NCBI GenBank assembly: GCA_027492775.1
Contig: JAPUEC010000215.1
Coordinates: forward strand, 1-40,125
Direction: 5' to 3'
DNA: 40,125 nucleotides
DNA from: Rhodocyclaceae bacterium
GTDB lineage: Bacteria > Pseudomonadota > Gammaproteobacteria > Burkholderiales > Rhodocyclaceae
Below the pieces are notes generated by a model. It worked only from the letters and a program-made list of their open reading frames with translations, had not been told where the DNA came from and did no database searches. Each line of letters begins with the position of its first letter. The first letter of the stretch is position 1. Position numbers and translations under genes: made by a program. Positions 7,941-21,222 of the stretch are shown one piece after another.

Positions 7941-9407
7941 TTAACGGGGCAGGGTCGTCGCACCCATGAGGAACTGATCGACTTCCCGAGCGCATTGACG
8001 GCCTTCGCGAATCGCCCAGACTACCAACGATTGGCCGCGCCGAACGTCACCAGCCGCGAATACGCGGGGAACGTTGGTGGCGTAGCATCCCTCGCCATCG
8101 GTCGTCGCCCGGGCGTTGCCCCGCGCATCCTTAACCACACCAAAAGCGTCCAGGAGGCTGGGCGTCGGGTTGGTGAAGCCCATGGCAAGGAAGACCAAGT
8201 CCGCGGGGATCTCGAATTCCGACCCCGGCACTTCGTTCATCTTGCCATTTTCCCAGTTGAGCCGGACCGCCTTCAGCGCCTTGATGTTGCCTTGCCCGTC
8301 ACCGATGAATTCCTTGGTGGCAACGGCAAAGTCACGCTCGCAGCCTTCTTCCTGCGAAGAAGAGGTGCGAAGCTTGTATGGCCAATACGGCCAGGTCGTG
8401 CCTTTGTCCTCATTCTCCGGCGGCATGGGCATGAGTTCGAATTGGGCCACCGAAACGGCGCCGTGGCGGTTCGAGGTGCCGACACAGTCAGAGCCGGTAT
8501 CGCCGCCACCGATGACGATGACGTGCTTGCCCTGGGCATTGATCGGATTGGCGCTGCCGGCGGCGTTCGCTTTGTTCTGCGGGATCAGGAATTGCAGGGC
8601 CGGGTAAATGCCCTTCAACTCGCGGCCGGGAATCGGCAGATCGCGTGGAACTTCCGAACCCGCTGCAAGGATGACGGCGTCGAACTCGCGGTTCAACTGT
8701 TCAACGGTGACCAATTCCGCAGCGTCGCTAATGATGCCAGCGGGCAAGGATTTGTCACCGACCACGACTTTGGTCCGGAAAGTGACGCCTTCGGCTTCCA
8801 TCTGCTTGGCGCGACGATCGACCACGGACTTCTCAAGCTTGAAATCGGGGATGCCGTAGGTCAGTAGACCGCCCACACGATCGTTCTTCTCGAAGACAGT
8901 AACCTCATGGCCGACGCGGGCCAATTGCTGGGCAGCAGCGAGGCCCGCCGGCCCGGAGCCGACGATGGCGATTTTCTTGCCGGTTTTCGCGGCGGGTGGC
9001 TGCGGGACGATCCAGCCGTTTTCCCAGCCCTTGTCGGCGATGAATCGCTCGATCGACTTGATGCCGACCGGTTCGGCGTTGATGCCAAGGGTGCAGGCGG
9101 CTTCACAGGGGGCGGGGCAGATGCGGCCCGTGAACTCGGGGAAGTTGTTCGTCTGATGCAGGACGTCCAACGCATCTTTCCAATTGCCGCGAAAAACGAG
9201 GTCATTCCAGTCGGGAATGATGTTGTTGACCGGGCAACCGTTGTTGCAAAACGGGATGCCGCAGTCCATGCAGCGCGCGCCTTGGGTCTTGGCTTCATCA
9301 TCAGCCAGCCGGGCGACGAACTCCTTGTAATGCTCGACACGGACCGAAACGGGTTGATAAGACTCCTCAATCCGTTCGAATTCGAGGAATCCGGTGGGCT
9401 TGCCCAT
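7941..9407 (-). CDS. gltD: Glutamate synthase (NADPH) small subunit
   Basis: 488 aa from the ATG at 9405-9407, chosen because it has GGAGG nine bases upstream and gives the normal N-terminus [10 protein letters not shown]; the frame extends 15 codons further up without support. The beta subunit passes electrons from NADPH through FAD and [4Fe-4S] clusters to the large subunit GltB. Two N-terminal Cys groups are visible: C46, C49, C54 and C58 in [17 protein letters not shown], and the later [13 protein letters not shown]. An FAD site ([11 protein letters not shown], about residue 150) and a second nucleotide-binding fold ([11 protein letters not shown]) follow. It is the second gene of gltB-gltD, 120 bases after gltB, with a strong terminator downstream. 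Confidence 0.97.
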   Translation of the reverse strand: MGKPTGFLEFERIEESYQPVSVRVEHYKEFVARLADDEAKTQGARCMDCGIPFCNNGCPVNNIIPDWNDLVFRGNWKDALDVLHQTNNFPEFTGRICPAPCEAACTLGINAEPVGIKSIERFIADKGWENGWIVPQPPAAKTGKKIAIVGSGPAGLAAAQQLARVGHEVTVFEKNDRVGGLLTYGIPDFKLEKSVVDRRAKQMEAEGVTFRTKVVVGDKSLPAGIISDAAELVTVEQLNREFDAVILAAGSEVPRDLPIPGRELKGIYPALQFLIPQNKANAAGSANPINAQGKHVIVIGGGDTGSDCVGTSNRHGAVSVAQFELMPMPPENEDKGTTWPYWPYKLRTSSSQEEGCERDFAVATKEFIGDGQGNIKALKAVRLNWENGKMNEVPGSEFEIPADLVFLAMGFTNPTPSLLDAFGVVKDARGNARATTDGEGCYATNVPRVFAAGDVRRGQSLVVWAIREGRQCAREVDQFLMGATTLPR

Positions 9408-9427
9408 CTTATACTGCCTCCGCAGAA

Positions 9428-9477
9428 CTGCCCGAGACGGGCAGCAAATCAACAGGTGACGGCCGCTTCCGCGGCCG
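9428..9477 (-). other. Paired hairpins in the gltB-gltD intercistronic gap
   Basis: Two stable stem-loops lie between gltB and gltD: 9428-9434 with 9438-9444 (7 bp, three-base loop) and 9460-9466 with 9471-9477 (7 bp, loop GGAA on the minus strand, a GNRA-type tetraloop). Neither has a T-run. They may set RNA processing or relative expression of the two subunits; this is inference. Confidence 0.5.
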
Positions 9478-9527
9478 CACGAATTTTACCCCCTTGCCCG
9501 GCAAGAAGGGCGAAACGACAACTTTGG

Positions 9528-14156
<4,629 letters not shown>

Positions 14157-14199
14157 CACGCTCGAATCCTTCACAAAAATTCGGTCACAGCCAAGCGCT

Positions 14200-14221
14200 A
14201 AAAAAGCCGGCGTGGGCCGGC
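14200..14221 (-). terminator. Terminator between aroB and gltB
   Basis: On the minus strand a 6-bp GC stem (14206-14211 with 14216-14221, four-base loop) is followed by six Ts (14205-14200). It should end the aroKB transcript or, with the promoter-like sequence just upstream, act as an attenuator ahead of gltB. Confidence 0.8.
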
Positions 14222-14249
14222 CTCCAACTCTTTAAGGGCGACCTGAAAG

Positions 14250-14276
14250 TTTATATGGAAGGGCGCCTTGTTTCAA
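14250..14276 (-). promoter_or_regulatory. gltB: Possible gltB promoter (TTGAAA-15-TATAAA)
   Basis: Minus-strand TTGAAA (14271-14276) and TATAAA (14250-14255) each match the sigma-70 consensus in five of six bases, but the spacer is short at 15. It lies between the aroB stop and the terminator hairpin, so transcripts would pass through that hairpin before gltB. Confidence 0.35.
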
Positions 14277-14329
14277 GACACAATCCCCCTGACCATGCCT
14301 TTCGTAAGACACATCCACGCCGCGGGAGT

Positions 14330-15409
14330 TCAGGAGCGGGCTTCGATGACCCGCTTGATTCCTTCGTGGGTGGCGACATCGCTGAGACAAGCGTCGCCAA
14401 TGCTTTTCAGGAGCACGAGTCGGAGCTTTCCGCCCTGGACCTTCTTGTCGTGCTGCATCAGCTCGATATAACGGTCGGCAGGCAGGCTTGGCCCCTTCGT
14501 TGGCAATCCCGCTTGTTGAAACAGGCGTTCAATCCGGTCGATCGCGCTTGGTTCGAGCCAGCCAAGGCTCCGAGAAAGCTCCGCTGCCATCATGGTTCCG
14601 ACGGCGATGGCCTCTCCATGGAGCCATTCGCCATATCCCATGCCGGTTTCGATCGCATGCCCGAAGGTGTGGCCCAGGTTGAGCAGGGCGCGTTCGCCGA
14701 CTTCCCGCTCGTCCGCCCCGACGACTTCCGCCTTGTTGCGACAGGAGCGCTCGACCGCAAAGGTTAGCGCTTCTTTATCTCGATTTAGCAATTTTCCGAT
14801 GTTGGTTTCGAGCCAGCAGAAAAATTCCAAATCGCGAATCAGCCCGTATTTTATGATTTCGGCGATCCCGGCACGTAATTCGCGGTCGGCAAGCGTGTCA
14901 AGCGTACCAATATCCGCCAGGACCAACTTGGGCTGATAAAAGGCGCCGATCATGTTCTTGCCTAGCGGATGGTTGATCGCCGTCTTGCCGCCGACCGAGG
15001 AGTCGACCTGGGCGAGCAGCGTGGTGGGTATCTGGATGAATGGCATGCCGCGTTGATAGCAGGCTGCAGCGAAACCGCCCATGTCGCCGATGACACCTCC
15101 ACCCAGAGCAACCAACGTCGTACCGCGTTCGCAATGCGAAGATAGCAGGGCGTCGAATATCAAATTGAGCGTTTCCCAGTTCTTATAACGTTCACCATCC
15201 GGCAGGGTGACGTCCGTGACCGCGACGCCTGCGCGGACCAACGTGCGCCGTACTGTATCCAAGTACAACGGACCCACGGTGGTATTCGTTACGATCAGGA
15301 CCTTTTTCTGCGTCAACTGGCGAGTGATCAAATCGGCATTTCCGAGCAAATCGGTACCGATAAAGATCGGATAAGAACGTTCAGCGAGGGCAACCGTCAG
15401 TGTTCGCAT
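14330..15409 (-). CDS. aroB: 3-dehydroquinate synthase
   Basis: 359 aa, normal length. AroB converts DAHP to 3-dehydroquinate, the second step of the shikimate pathway, using NAD and a divalent metal. Visible: [14 protein letters not shown], the nucleotide-binding [31 protein letters not shown] with the active-site GGKTAINH, and the metal-binding region [11 protein letters not shown] with [12 protein letters not shown]. The ATG (15407-15409) lies within the last codons of aroK, overlapping it by 13 bases, so the two are translationally coupled. A terminator lies about 108 bases downstream. Confidence 0.98.
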   Translation of the reverse strand: MRTLTVALAERSYPIFIGTDLLGNADLITRQLTQKKVLIVTNTTVGPLYLDTVRRTLVRAGVAVTDVTLPDGERYKNWETLNLIFDALLSSHCERGTTLVALGGGVIGDMGGFAAACYQRGMPFIQIPTTLLAQVDSSVGGKTAINHPLGKNMIGAFYQPKLVLADIGTLDTLADRELRAGIAEIIKYGLIRDLEFFCWLETNIGKLLNRDKEALTFAVERSCRNKAEVVGADEREVGERALLNLGHTFGHAIETGMGYGEWLHGEAIAVGTMMAAELSRSLGWLEPSAIDRIERLFQQAGLPTKGPSLPADRYIELMQHDKKVQGGKLRLVLLKSIGDACLSDVATHEGIKRVIEARS

Positions 15410-15924
15410 CGGAGGCTGTATTCATGAGCAAGATAGTGAACGACGCCGGCTGCGACCATATGCGCGCCGTCAACGATAACGTCTGCAATTTCGCGATAAA
15501 GCGGATCGCGCTGAGCGTATAAATCCTCGAGCTTTTTCAGTGGATTTTCGACCTGCAGCAACGGTCGATTGCGATCATGTTTGGTGCGCTCGTAAAGGAG
15601 AAGCGGCGGAACATCGAGATACACGACCCATCCAGTCGTTTTGAGTATGCTGCGAGTCTCGGGGTTGAGCACCGCGCCGCCACCGGTCGCGATGACCTGC
15701 TCGGACCCTCGCGTCAATTCCGCGATAGTTTGGGCCTCGCGCTGACGAAACCCCGTTTCGCCTTCGATCTCAAAAATCGTCGGAATCTTTACGCCGGTAC
15801 GCGCCTCGATTTCTTGGTCGGAATCAAAAAAATCACGGCCGAGACGCCTCGCCAATTGACGGCCGATCGTGGTTTTCCCGGCGCCCATGAGGCCGACCAG
15901 ATAGATATTATCGTTGCTCTGCAC
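15397..15924 (-). CDS. aroK: Shikimate kinase
   Basis: 175 aa. AroK phosphorylates shikimate at O3 with ATP. The Walker [10 protein letters not shown] is at residues 11-19. The shikimate-binding FFDSDQEIE, the GETGFRQRE segment and ATGGGAV follow, and the lid region carries [13 protein letters not shown]. The only sensible start is a GTG at 15922-15924, with no convincing Shine-Dalgarno; a TAAAAT box ends only six bases before it (see findings). Downstream aroB overlaps by 13 bases. Upstream lies pilQ, separated by a hairpin with a short T-run. Confidence 0.96.
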   Translation of the reverse strand: MQSNDNIYLVGLMGAGKTTIGRQLARRLGRDFFDSDQEIEARTGVKIPTIFEIEGETGFRQREAQTIAELTRGSEQVIATGGGAVLNPETRSILKTTGWVVYLDVPPLLLYERTKHDRNRPLLQVENPLKKLEDLYAQRDPLYREIADVIVDGAHMVAAGVVHYLAHEYSLRCEH

Positions 15925-15958
15925 CGAGCGATTTTACCCGAATCGGACCGAGAAATAG

Positions 15959-15981
15959 AAAAGGGCCGGCAAGCCGGCCCT
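15959..15981 (-). terminator. Hairpin with short T-run after pilQ
   Basis: A GC-rich inverted repeat (15962-15970 with 15973-15981) is followed on the minus strand by four Ts starting at 15962. It lies 20 bases beyond the pilQ stop. The short T-run suggests partial termination, leaving some read-through to aroKB. Confidence 0.6.
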
Positions 15982-16000
15982 CCTTTGATGATTGGTCCAT

Positions 16001-18163
16001 TTAATTGACGTTCAGGTTCTCGCTGACAATCCGAGGGGTTACGAAAATCAACAACTCCGTCTTGTCATCGATGTTTTCTGTATTCTTGAACATCCAACCG
16101 AGGTAAGGGATGTCGCCCAAAACGGGAATCTTTTGAGTCTGATTCTTGATGTTCTGGGTATAAATACCCCCGATCACCACGGTGCCACCGTTTTCAACCA
16201 ACACCTCGGTTTTGACATGCTTCGTGTCGATCGCAACGCCAGATCCGGTCTGAAGGGTAGGATTCGGCGTGTCCTTGTTTACATCTAGGGTCAGGATGAC
16301 CTTTCCATCCGGAGTGATTTGAGGTTTGACCTTTAAGGAAAGGTTAGCCTTTCGGAAAGATACGCTCGTGGCTCCAGAACTCGTCGCTTGTTGGTAAGGT
16401 ATTTCTACACCCTGTTCAATAAGCGCCTCAATTTGATTAGCAGTCATAACGCGGGGGCTAGAAATGACCTTACCCCTGCCATCAGCCTCTAGTGCAGAAA
16501 TTTCCATGCTTAAAAACTTGGACAGCGAAGCATTATAAAGGATGAAGGACAACGCCCCAGCCGTGCCGGAACGCGGTGTCGCCGGTAAATTCACCTGATG
16601 CAACTGCGGAAATTTTGCGGTTCCTTCAACCATCTGCGCCTTTTTCACGCTTTGCGCGCCAGTGACAGGATCTGTGTAGATATATTCACGAGCGATTGTT
16701 TGCCCAGTGTTTTGATAATCTCCACCTACAGCCATGAATGTTTTATCTTTGTTTACGTTCATAAAGGGATCCAATATCCCTAAACGAAAGCCCAGGTTTT
16801 TGGCAAAAGAATCGCCTGCTTCGACAATACGTGCTTCAATTAATACTTGCCGCGCCGCAACATCAATCTCTTTGAGGATACCGCGAATGCTTTCAAGCCG
16901 ACTAGGAATGTCGGTAATGAAAAGCTTATTGGTGCGCGAATCAACCACCACCGAGCCGCGTTTTGAAAGCATTGTTTGCGACTTGTCAGCAAGGAATTTA
17001 AAAATATCTTCTGCTTTATGGTAGTTAACTTGGAATATTTCGGACCGCAAGGGCTCAAGATCCCCAATCTGCTGCCTAGCCTCGTATTCAAGTTTTTCGC
17101 GGGTGGAAAGTTCGTCACGAGGTGCAATTAAAATCACGTTGCCATTTTTGCGCATATCCAGACCTTTTTGCTGGAATATGATATCGATGACTTGGTCCGC
17201 AGGCACGTCTTTCAGAACCAGCGTAGTTGTTCCAGTAACGGTTTCGCTGATGACGGCATTCAGACCGAGTTCTTCCGCCATTAATCGCAATAGCGCCCGA
17301 ACATCGCCATTCTGGTAATTAATACTAACGCGGGGGCCTTGATAACCGATTTTAGAGCCCTGAACCAGCTTATTGGGATTTTCGATAATCGGCTTGACCT
17401 CGATGACGAACTGATTGTCCGTCTGGTAAGCGTTGTGTTCCCACAGTCCCTTGGGCGTAATCACCATGTGAACGTTCTCGCCGTGCATAGAGGTGGCTAC
17501 CGTTGTGACCGGGGTCGCGAAATCAGCGACGTCGAGCTTGCGCCGAAGATTATCGGGAAGCGTTGTTTTTAAGAAGTCGACCACGAGCGATGTGCCCTGT
17601 TGGCGAATGTCTATACCGGTGCCTGAATCGCTCAAGTCGATCAGAATACGGCCCTCTCCATCCTTGCCGCGGCGAAATGCAATATCGGTGATTGAGTGCT
17701 TGCGCCCGATAATGCTTTCTTCTGCAAAGCGTGTGCGGGCTTCAGCGGTGGTGCTGGCTACTGATGGCTTGAGAGTGACGAATAGATTTTTGCCCTCGAC
17801 TCGAGTTTCGTACTTTAGGGCTCTCACCAAATTGAACACCATGCGCGTTCTATCGCCTACTTGAACGATGTTGACGCTGGAAAGGTCACCCTGATTAATC
17901 GTTTGACTTGAACGTGCGAGATCGTTGCCAGTGGTAGGAAAATCTAAGGCGATACGAGGTGGATTCGAAACGCTGAATCCAACAGGCGGAGCGGTGATGT
18001 TGTCCTTGAATTCGAGTTTCACGACCACATCGCCACTCTGCATCGCGATGTTCATGGCTTGAATGCTGTTATTTTGCGTTGGCGCACTTGCGGATTGGGC
18101 TTGGGCAGCGCCTAAGGATAGGCAGAATAAGGCCGCAGCGGCGGCTTGTTTTGTGAATTTCAT
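16001..18163 (-). CDS. pilQ: Type IV pilus secretin PilQ
   Basis: 720 aa from the ATG at 18161-18163, which forms an ATGA overlap with the pilP stop and begins a signal peptide (MKFTKQAAAAALFCLSLGAAQAQS); the longer frame is not supported. PilQ forms the outer-membrane ring through which the pilus passes. In order: two AMIN peptidoglycan-binding domains (about 35-140 and 160-290), an STN/N0 domain (about 305-375, VSINYQNGDVRALLRLMAEE), a secretin N domain (about 395-460) and the secretin barrel domain to the C-terminus (SLKVKPQITPDGKVILTL). Last gene of pilMNOPQ. Base composition is noticeably AT-richer than flanking genes. Confidence 0.97.
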   Translation of the reverse strand: MKFTKQAAAAALFCLSLGAAQAQSASAPTQNNSIQAMNIAMQSGDVVVKLEFKDNITAPPVGFSVSNPPRIALDFPTTGNDLARSSQTINQGDLSSVNIVQVGDRTRMVFNLVRALKYETRVEGKNLFVTLKPSVASTTAEARTRFAEESIIGRKHSITDIAFRRGKDGEGRILIDLSDSGTGIDIRQQGTSLVVDFLKTTLPDNLRRKLDVADFATPVTTVATSMHGENVHMVITPKGLWEHNAYQTDNQFVIEVKPIIENPNKLVQGSKIGYQGPRVSINYQNGDVRALLRLMAEELGLNAVISETVTGTTTLVLKDVPADQVIDIIFQQKGLDMRKNGNVILIAPRDELSTREKLEYEARQQIGDLEPLRSEIFQVNYHKAEDIFKFLADKSQTMLSKRGSVVVDSRTNKLFITDIPSRLESIRGILKEIDVAARQVLIEARIVEAGDSFAKNLGFRLGILDPFMNVNKDKTFMAVGGDYQNTGQTIAREYIYTDPVTGAQSVKKAQMVEGTAKFPQLHQVNLPATPRSGTAGALSFILYNASLSKFLSMEISALEADGRGKVISSPRVMTANQIEALIEQGVEIPYQQATSSGATSVSFRKANLSLKVKPQITPDGKVILTLDVNKDTPNPTLQTGSGVAIDTKHVKTEVLVENGGTVVIGGIYTQNIKNQTQKIPVLGDIPYLGWMFKNTENIDDKTELLIFVTPRIVSENLNVN

Positions 18164-18708
18164 TTCTTGCTTCCCTCCTTGGCCTGCAGTTGCAGGGTGC
18201 TTGTGCGCTCCGTCCAATCCCCTGATGAGTCTTGCACCAATTCCCGCAATGAGATTTCGCGCTCGGTAATCTGGACGATGATGCCAAAGTCTTGGCCGAT
18301 GTAGTCGCCCACCTTGACCTGCTTAACGTGTTGTTCCACTTGAATCACGGCCATTGGCTGATGATTAACGTTCAGGAACCCGATCATCTTGAGCGTTTCC
18401 AGTGGATATTTTTCGAGAAGGCTGTTGCGGAGTTCTCTGGCTTCGAAATTAGGCTGGAAGGGGCTTGCCTTTCCGCTACCATTTCTCCCTTGACGAGACT
18501 CTGGCTCGATCTTGCCGGTCGCGAACGGGTCTAATTGACCATCTGTCTGATACGGTATGGGTTGGTAGGGAACAACGGGCGGCAATTTAGGGATATTGCC
18601 TCGGAGGTCCTTCGTGCTTTCCCTCATCCATTGGCGGAGATCGTCATGCTCGCCGCTCGAGCAGGCAGCCATGAGTAGGCAGGCGGCAATTAGATAGAAG
18701 CGCTTCAC
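18160..18708 (-). CDS. pilP: Type IV pilus inner-membrane lipoprotein PilP
   Basis: 182 aa lipoprotein. The signal peptide ends in a lipobox (LLMAAC, lipidated Cys16). The following segment is disordered and Pro-rich, and a small C-terminal beta domain (about 95-170: LKMIGFLNVNHQPMAVIQVE, VKVGDYIGQDFGII) matches PilP, which links the PilNO inner-membrane complex to the PilQ secretin. It starts four bases inside pilO and ends in an ATGA overlap with pilQ. Confidence 0.95.
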   Translation of the reverse strand: MKRFYLIAACLLMAACSSGEHDDLRQWMRESTKDLRGNIPKLPPVVPYQPIPYQTDGQLDPFATGKIEPESRQGRNGSGKASPFQPNFEARELRNSLLEKYPLETLKMIGFLNVNHQPMAVIQVEQHVKQVKVGDYIGQDFGIIVQITEREISLRELVQDSSGDWTERTSTLQLQAKEGSKK

Positions 18709-19382
18709 TTCTTTGCTCCTGGTTTGGCGGCCTGTTTCTGCTTTGCCACCTCTTCTTCGTCAAGATAGCGGAAAGTTTTTGTGATTGCGTCAAGAGACAA
18801 TTTTCCGGTAGATGAGGGCGCGATGCTTATATTATTCAATGTGACAATGCGTGGAAGTTTCGCGATATCCGAGGCAAAAGCACCAAAATCGTTATAGTTA
18901 CCAGTTAGTTTGACGGTAATAGGAAGCTCGGCGTAAAAGTCCCGGATTTGCTCTTGCCCCGGAACGAAAGATTCGAACTGTAGACCTCGTCCTAGTCCGG
19001 ATTGGTTGATTTCAGTAAGCAGCGCTTCCATTTCGGATTTATTAGGAAGTTGCTTCAGAAGAGCCCCAAAAGTCTGATCAATTTCATTCAGCTGCTGCTT
19101 GTACAGATCGAGATTGATCGCCTGTTTCTTCTTGTCAAGATATTCTTCCTTAAATTTTTCTTCTTCCTTTTCCTTGGCTTCCAATGAGGCAAATTGATCG
19201 CTCCACACAAGGAGCCAGCCGCCGATAAGAATGGCACAGAGCAAAAGAAGCAAAACCAAGATACGTGGAAAGATTGGCCAAGTGCCAACGTCATTCGGAT
19301 TCAGGTTTCTGAAATCCGCCGCAATCGATGCAAAATCAATTGAAGGCATCCGCTTGGGAACAGAGAGAGATGGCTGTTTCAT
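18705..19382 (-). CDS. pilO: Type IV pilus alignment protein PilO
   Basis: 225 aa, one transmembrane helix (about residues 40-62, FPRILVLLLLLCAILIGGWLL) followed by a coiled coil (LEAKEKEEEKFKEEYLDKK) and a periplasmic ferredoxin-like domain (LLTEINQSGLGRGLQFESF, ELPITVKLTGNYNDFGAFAS). PilO pairs with PilN in the inner-membrane alignment complex. The C-terminus is Lys/Ala rich. The gene overlaps pilN and pilP by four bases on either side, indicating translational coupling. Confidence 0.96.
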   Translation of the reverse strand: MKQPSLSVPKRMPSIDFASIAADFRNLNPNDVGTWPIFPRILVLLLLLCAILIGGWLLVWSDQFASLEAKEKEEEKFKEEYLDKKKQAINLDLYKQQLNEIDQTFGALLKQLPNKSEMEALLTEINQSGLGRGLQFESFVPGQEQIRDFYAELPITVKLTGNYNDFGAFASDIAKLPRIVTLNNISIAPSSTGKLSLDAITKTFRYLDEEEVAKQKQAAKPGAKK

Positions 19383-19978
19383 TTTTTCTCCTTGTTGCCC
19401 GTGGCCGCCTTGGCAGTCTTGGCGGGTTCTTCTACCTTGCTGCGCTTCAGATTGACGTTTAAAACGAATTCGTTCAATCGACGGTTTGAAATTGTGACCG
19501 CTTTGATACTAACGAGCTGAGGGGTCTCCAGCCATTGTGAACTCTCCATGTTGCGCATGAGAGTTGAGACCCGTGCGTTTGACTGTGCGTAGCCAATCAA
19601 ATTAATGCGTGCGCCTTCCTGCCTCAAAGATTTGAGATAGATGCCTTCCGGCACCTGTTTAATCATTTCGCTAAGCAGGTAAACAGTTTCGCTTCTATCT
19701 CTTTGAAGCGATTCGATAATTTGCTTTCGGGCGAGCAAGGCCGCGGTTTGCTCCTTAAGCCGCTTGATTTCGTCAATTTGCTTGTCGAGCGCCACCACTT
19801 CCTTCTTTAGGAAAGCGTTTCTGCCCTCTTGCCGATTGATGGCGCCCTCAATAGCGGTGTAACCGAGCAATACAACGAGACCGCCAAGAATTGCGACCAT
19901 GGCGACGAGCGAGAAGAATTGCTTGCGTCGCGCCTTTCGTGCTTCTTCGCGATAGGGCAGAAGGTTGATGCGAATCAT
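19379..19978 (-). CDS. pilN: Type IV pilus alignment protein PilN
   Basis: 199 aa. A short cytoplasmic N-terminus MIRINLLPYREE is the conserved segment that docks into PilM. A transmembrane helix follows (about residues 22-45, FFSLVAMVAILGGLVVLLGY), then a coiled coil and a periplasmic domain with GIYLKSLRQEGARINLIGYA. It joins PilM in the cytoplasm to PilO and PilP. Overlaps of four bases with pilM and pilO show coupled translation. The C-terminal tail is Lys-rich. Confidence 0.96.
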   Translation of the reverse strand: MIRINLLPYREEARKARRKQFFSLVAMVAILGGLVVLLGYTAIEGAINRQEGRNAFLKKEVVALDKQIDEIKRLKEQTAALLARKQIIESLQRDRSETVYLLSEMIKQVPEGIYLKSLRQEGARINLIGYAQSNARVSTLMRNMESSQWLETPQLVSIKAVTISNRRLNEFVLNVNLKRSKVEEPAKTAKAATGNKEKK

Positions 19979-21057
19979 GACGGATCGAACCTCCGCAAAG
20001 CGAGCCCACAGGCGACCATGAGCGATGATGAATCGGCTAACAGGCTTTTTGCCCGGACATTATTGGACAAGACCATATTGGCGAATGGATTTGCGATAAT
20101 GGTATTGACTTGCGTCCGAGTGGCGACCATCTCATCGATGCCGGGCATGACGGCGCACCCGCCGGCCAGGACAATATGGTCGATCTGGTTGAACTGCGTG
20201 GAGGTGAAGAAGAATTGCAGGGCGCGCGAGATCTCCAGCGCAAGATTCTCCATGAAAGGGATCTGAAGCTCCGTTTCATATCCCTCGGGCAGGTTGCCCG
20301 ACCGCTTTGCCGCTTCGGCCTCCTCGTAGGTCATTCCGTAGTGGCGCATGATGTCCTGGGTCAGCTGCCCGCCGCCGAAAGCCTGTTCGCGGGTATAAAG
20401 CTGCTGGCCGTTGCGCATCATGGTGACGTTCATGACGTTCGAACCGGCGTCGATCAGAGCGACGATGCGGTTGCTGCCACTCTCCGGCAATTGGCGCTCG
20501 ATCAGCTCGAAAGCGGCCAGAGAGGCGAGTGACTCGACATCAACCACGGCCGCATTCAGCCCAGCGGCTTCGGCCACGGCGACGCGGTCTTCGACCCGTT
20601 CCTTCTTCGAAGCGGCAATCAGGACCTCGAGTTCATCCGGTACGGAGGGGGCGGGGCCAATCACTTGATAGTCGAGATTGACCTCGTCGATCGAGAACGG
20701 AATGTATTGGTTGGCCTCAGACTCAACCTGAACTTCCAATTCCTCGTCGCGTAAACCCGATGGAACGATGATTTTCTTGGTAATGACAGCCGAAGCCGGA
20801 AGCGCCATGGCGACGTTGCGGGTCGAGGTCGACATCCGCTTCCATGCACGCTTGACACAATCCACCACTCCTTCCAGATTGGCAACGTTGCCATCTGAAA
20901 CGGCATCTTTCGGTAGGACTTCGATGGCGTAACGCTCGACGCGGTACCCCTCCTTCCCGTCGGCGGTCAGCTCGACCATCTTGATCGAGGATGAGCTGAT
21001 ATCGAGCCCCAGTAACGGGCGCGCCTTGGGATTGAATATCGACAGGTCGAGACGCAT
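19975..21057 (-). CDS. pilM: Type IV pilus assembly ATPase-like protein PilM
   Basis: 360 aa, actin/FtsA-like fold. PilM sits at the cytoplasmic face and binds the PilN tail. Visible are the phosphate-1 segment LLGLDISSSSIKMVEL (from about residue 15), the phosphate-2 segment VALIDAGSNVMNVTMMRNG, and the adenosine-binding VLAGGCAVMPGIDEMV. It is the first gene of pilMNOPQ. A GGGGG lies about five bases upstream of the ATG. Its base composition is higher in GC than that of pilN to pilQ. It is divergent from ponA across a 165-base gap. Confidence 0.97.
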   Translation of the reverse strand: MRLDLSIFNPKARPLLGLDISSSSIKMVELTADGKEGYRVERYAIEVLPKDAVSDGNVANLEGVVDCVKRAWKRMSTSTRNVAMALPASAVITKKIIVPSGLRDEELEVQVESEANQYIPFSIDEVNLDYQVIGPAPSVPDELEVLIAASKKERVEDRVAVAEAAGLNAAVVDVESLASLAAFELIERQLPESGSNRIVALIDAGSNVMNVTMMRNGQQLYTREQAFGGGQLTQDIMRHYGMTYEEAEAAKRSGNLPEGYETELQIPFMENLALEISRALQFFFTSTQFNQIDHIVLAGGCAVMPGIDEMVATRTQVNTIIANPFANMVLSNNVRAKSLLADSSSLMVACGLALRRFDPS

Positions 21058-21083
21058 CCGGCCCCCAAAAAGTCTTAAAAGTC

Positions 21084-21111
21084 TTTATAAATTGTGAATT
21101 TAGGTAAGAAA
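21084..21111 (-). promoter_or_regulatory. pilM: Possible pilM promoter
   Basis: Minus-strand TTTCTT (21106-21111) and TATAAA (21084-21089) are 16 bases apart, 27 bases before the pilM start. The -35 match is weak. The site lies in the AT-rich pilM-ponA divergent gap. Confidence 0.35.
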
Positions 21112-21187
21112 CCAATAATTCACGTTAGATGCTAGCAACAAGCATTAAGCATGTAAAGCGGTTTCTCGCCGGAAAGTTGCTTCAGCG

Positions 21188-21193
21188 TATAAT
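21188..21193 (+). promoter_or_regulatory. Perfect TATAAT -10 box before ponA
   Basis: A consensus TATAAT lies 29 bases before the TTG start of ponA. No good -35 is found at 16-18 bases spacing, so it may need an activator or be fortuitous. Confidence 0.4.
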
Positions 21194-21222
21194 CCGCGCA
21201 ACGCATACTTTGGTCCCCTGTC

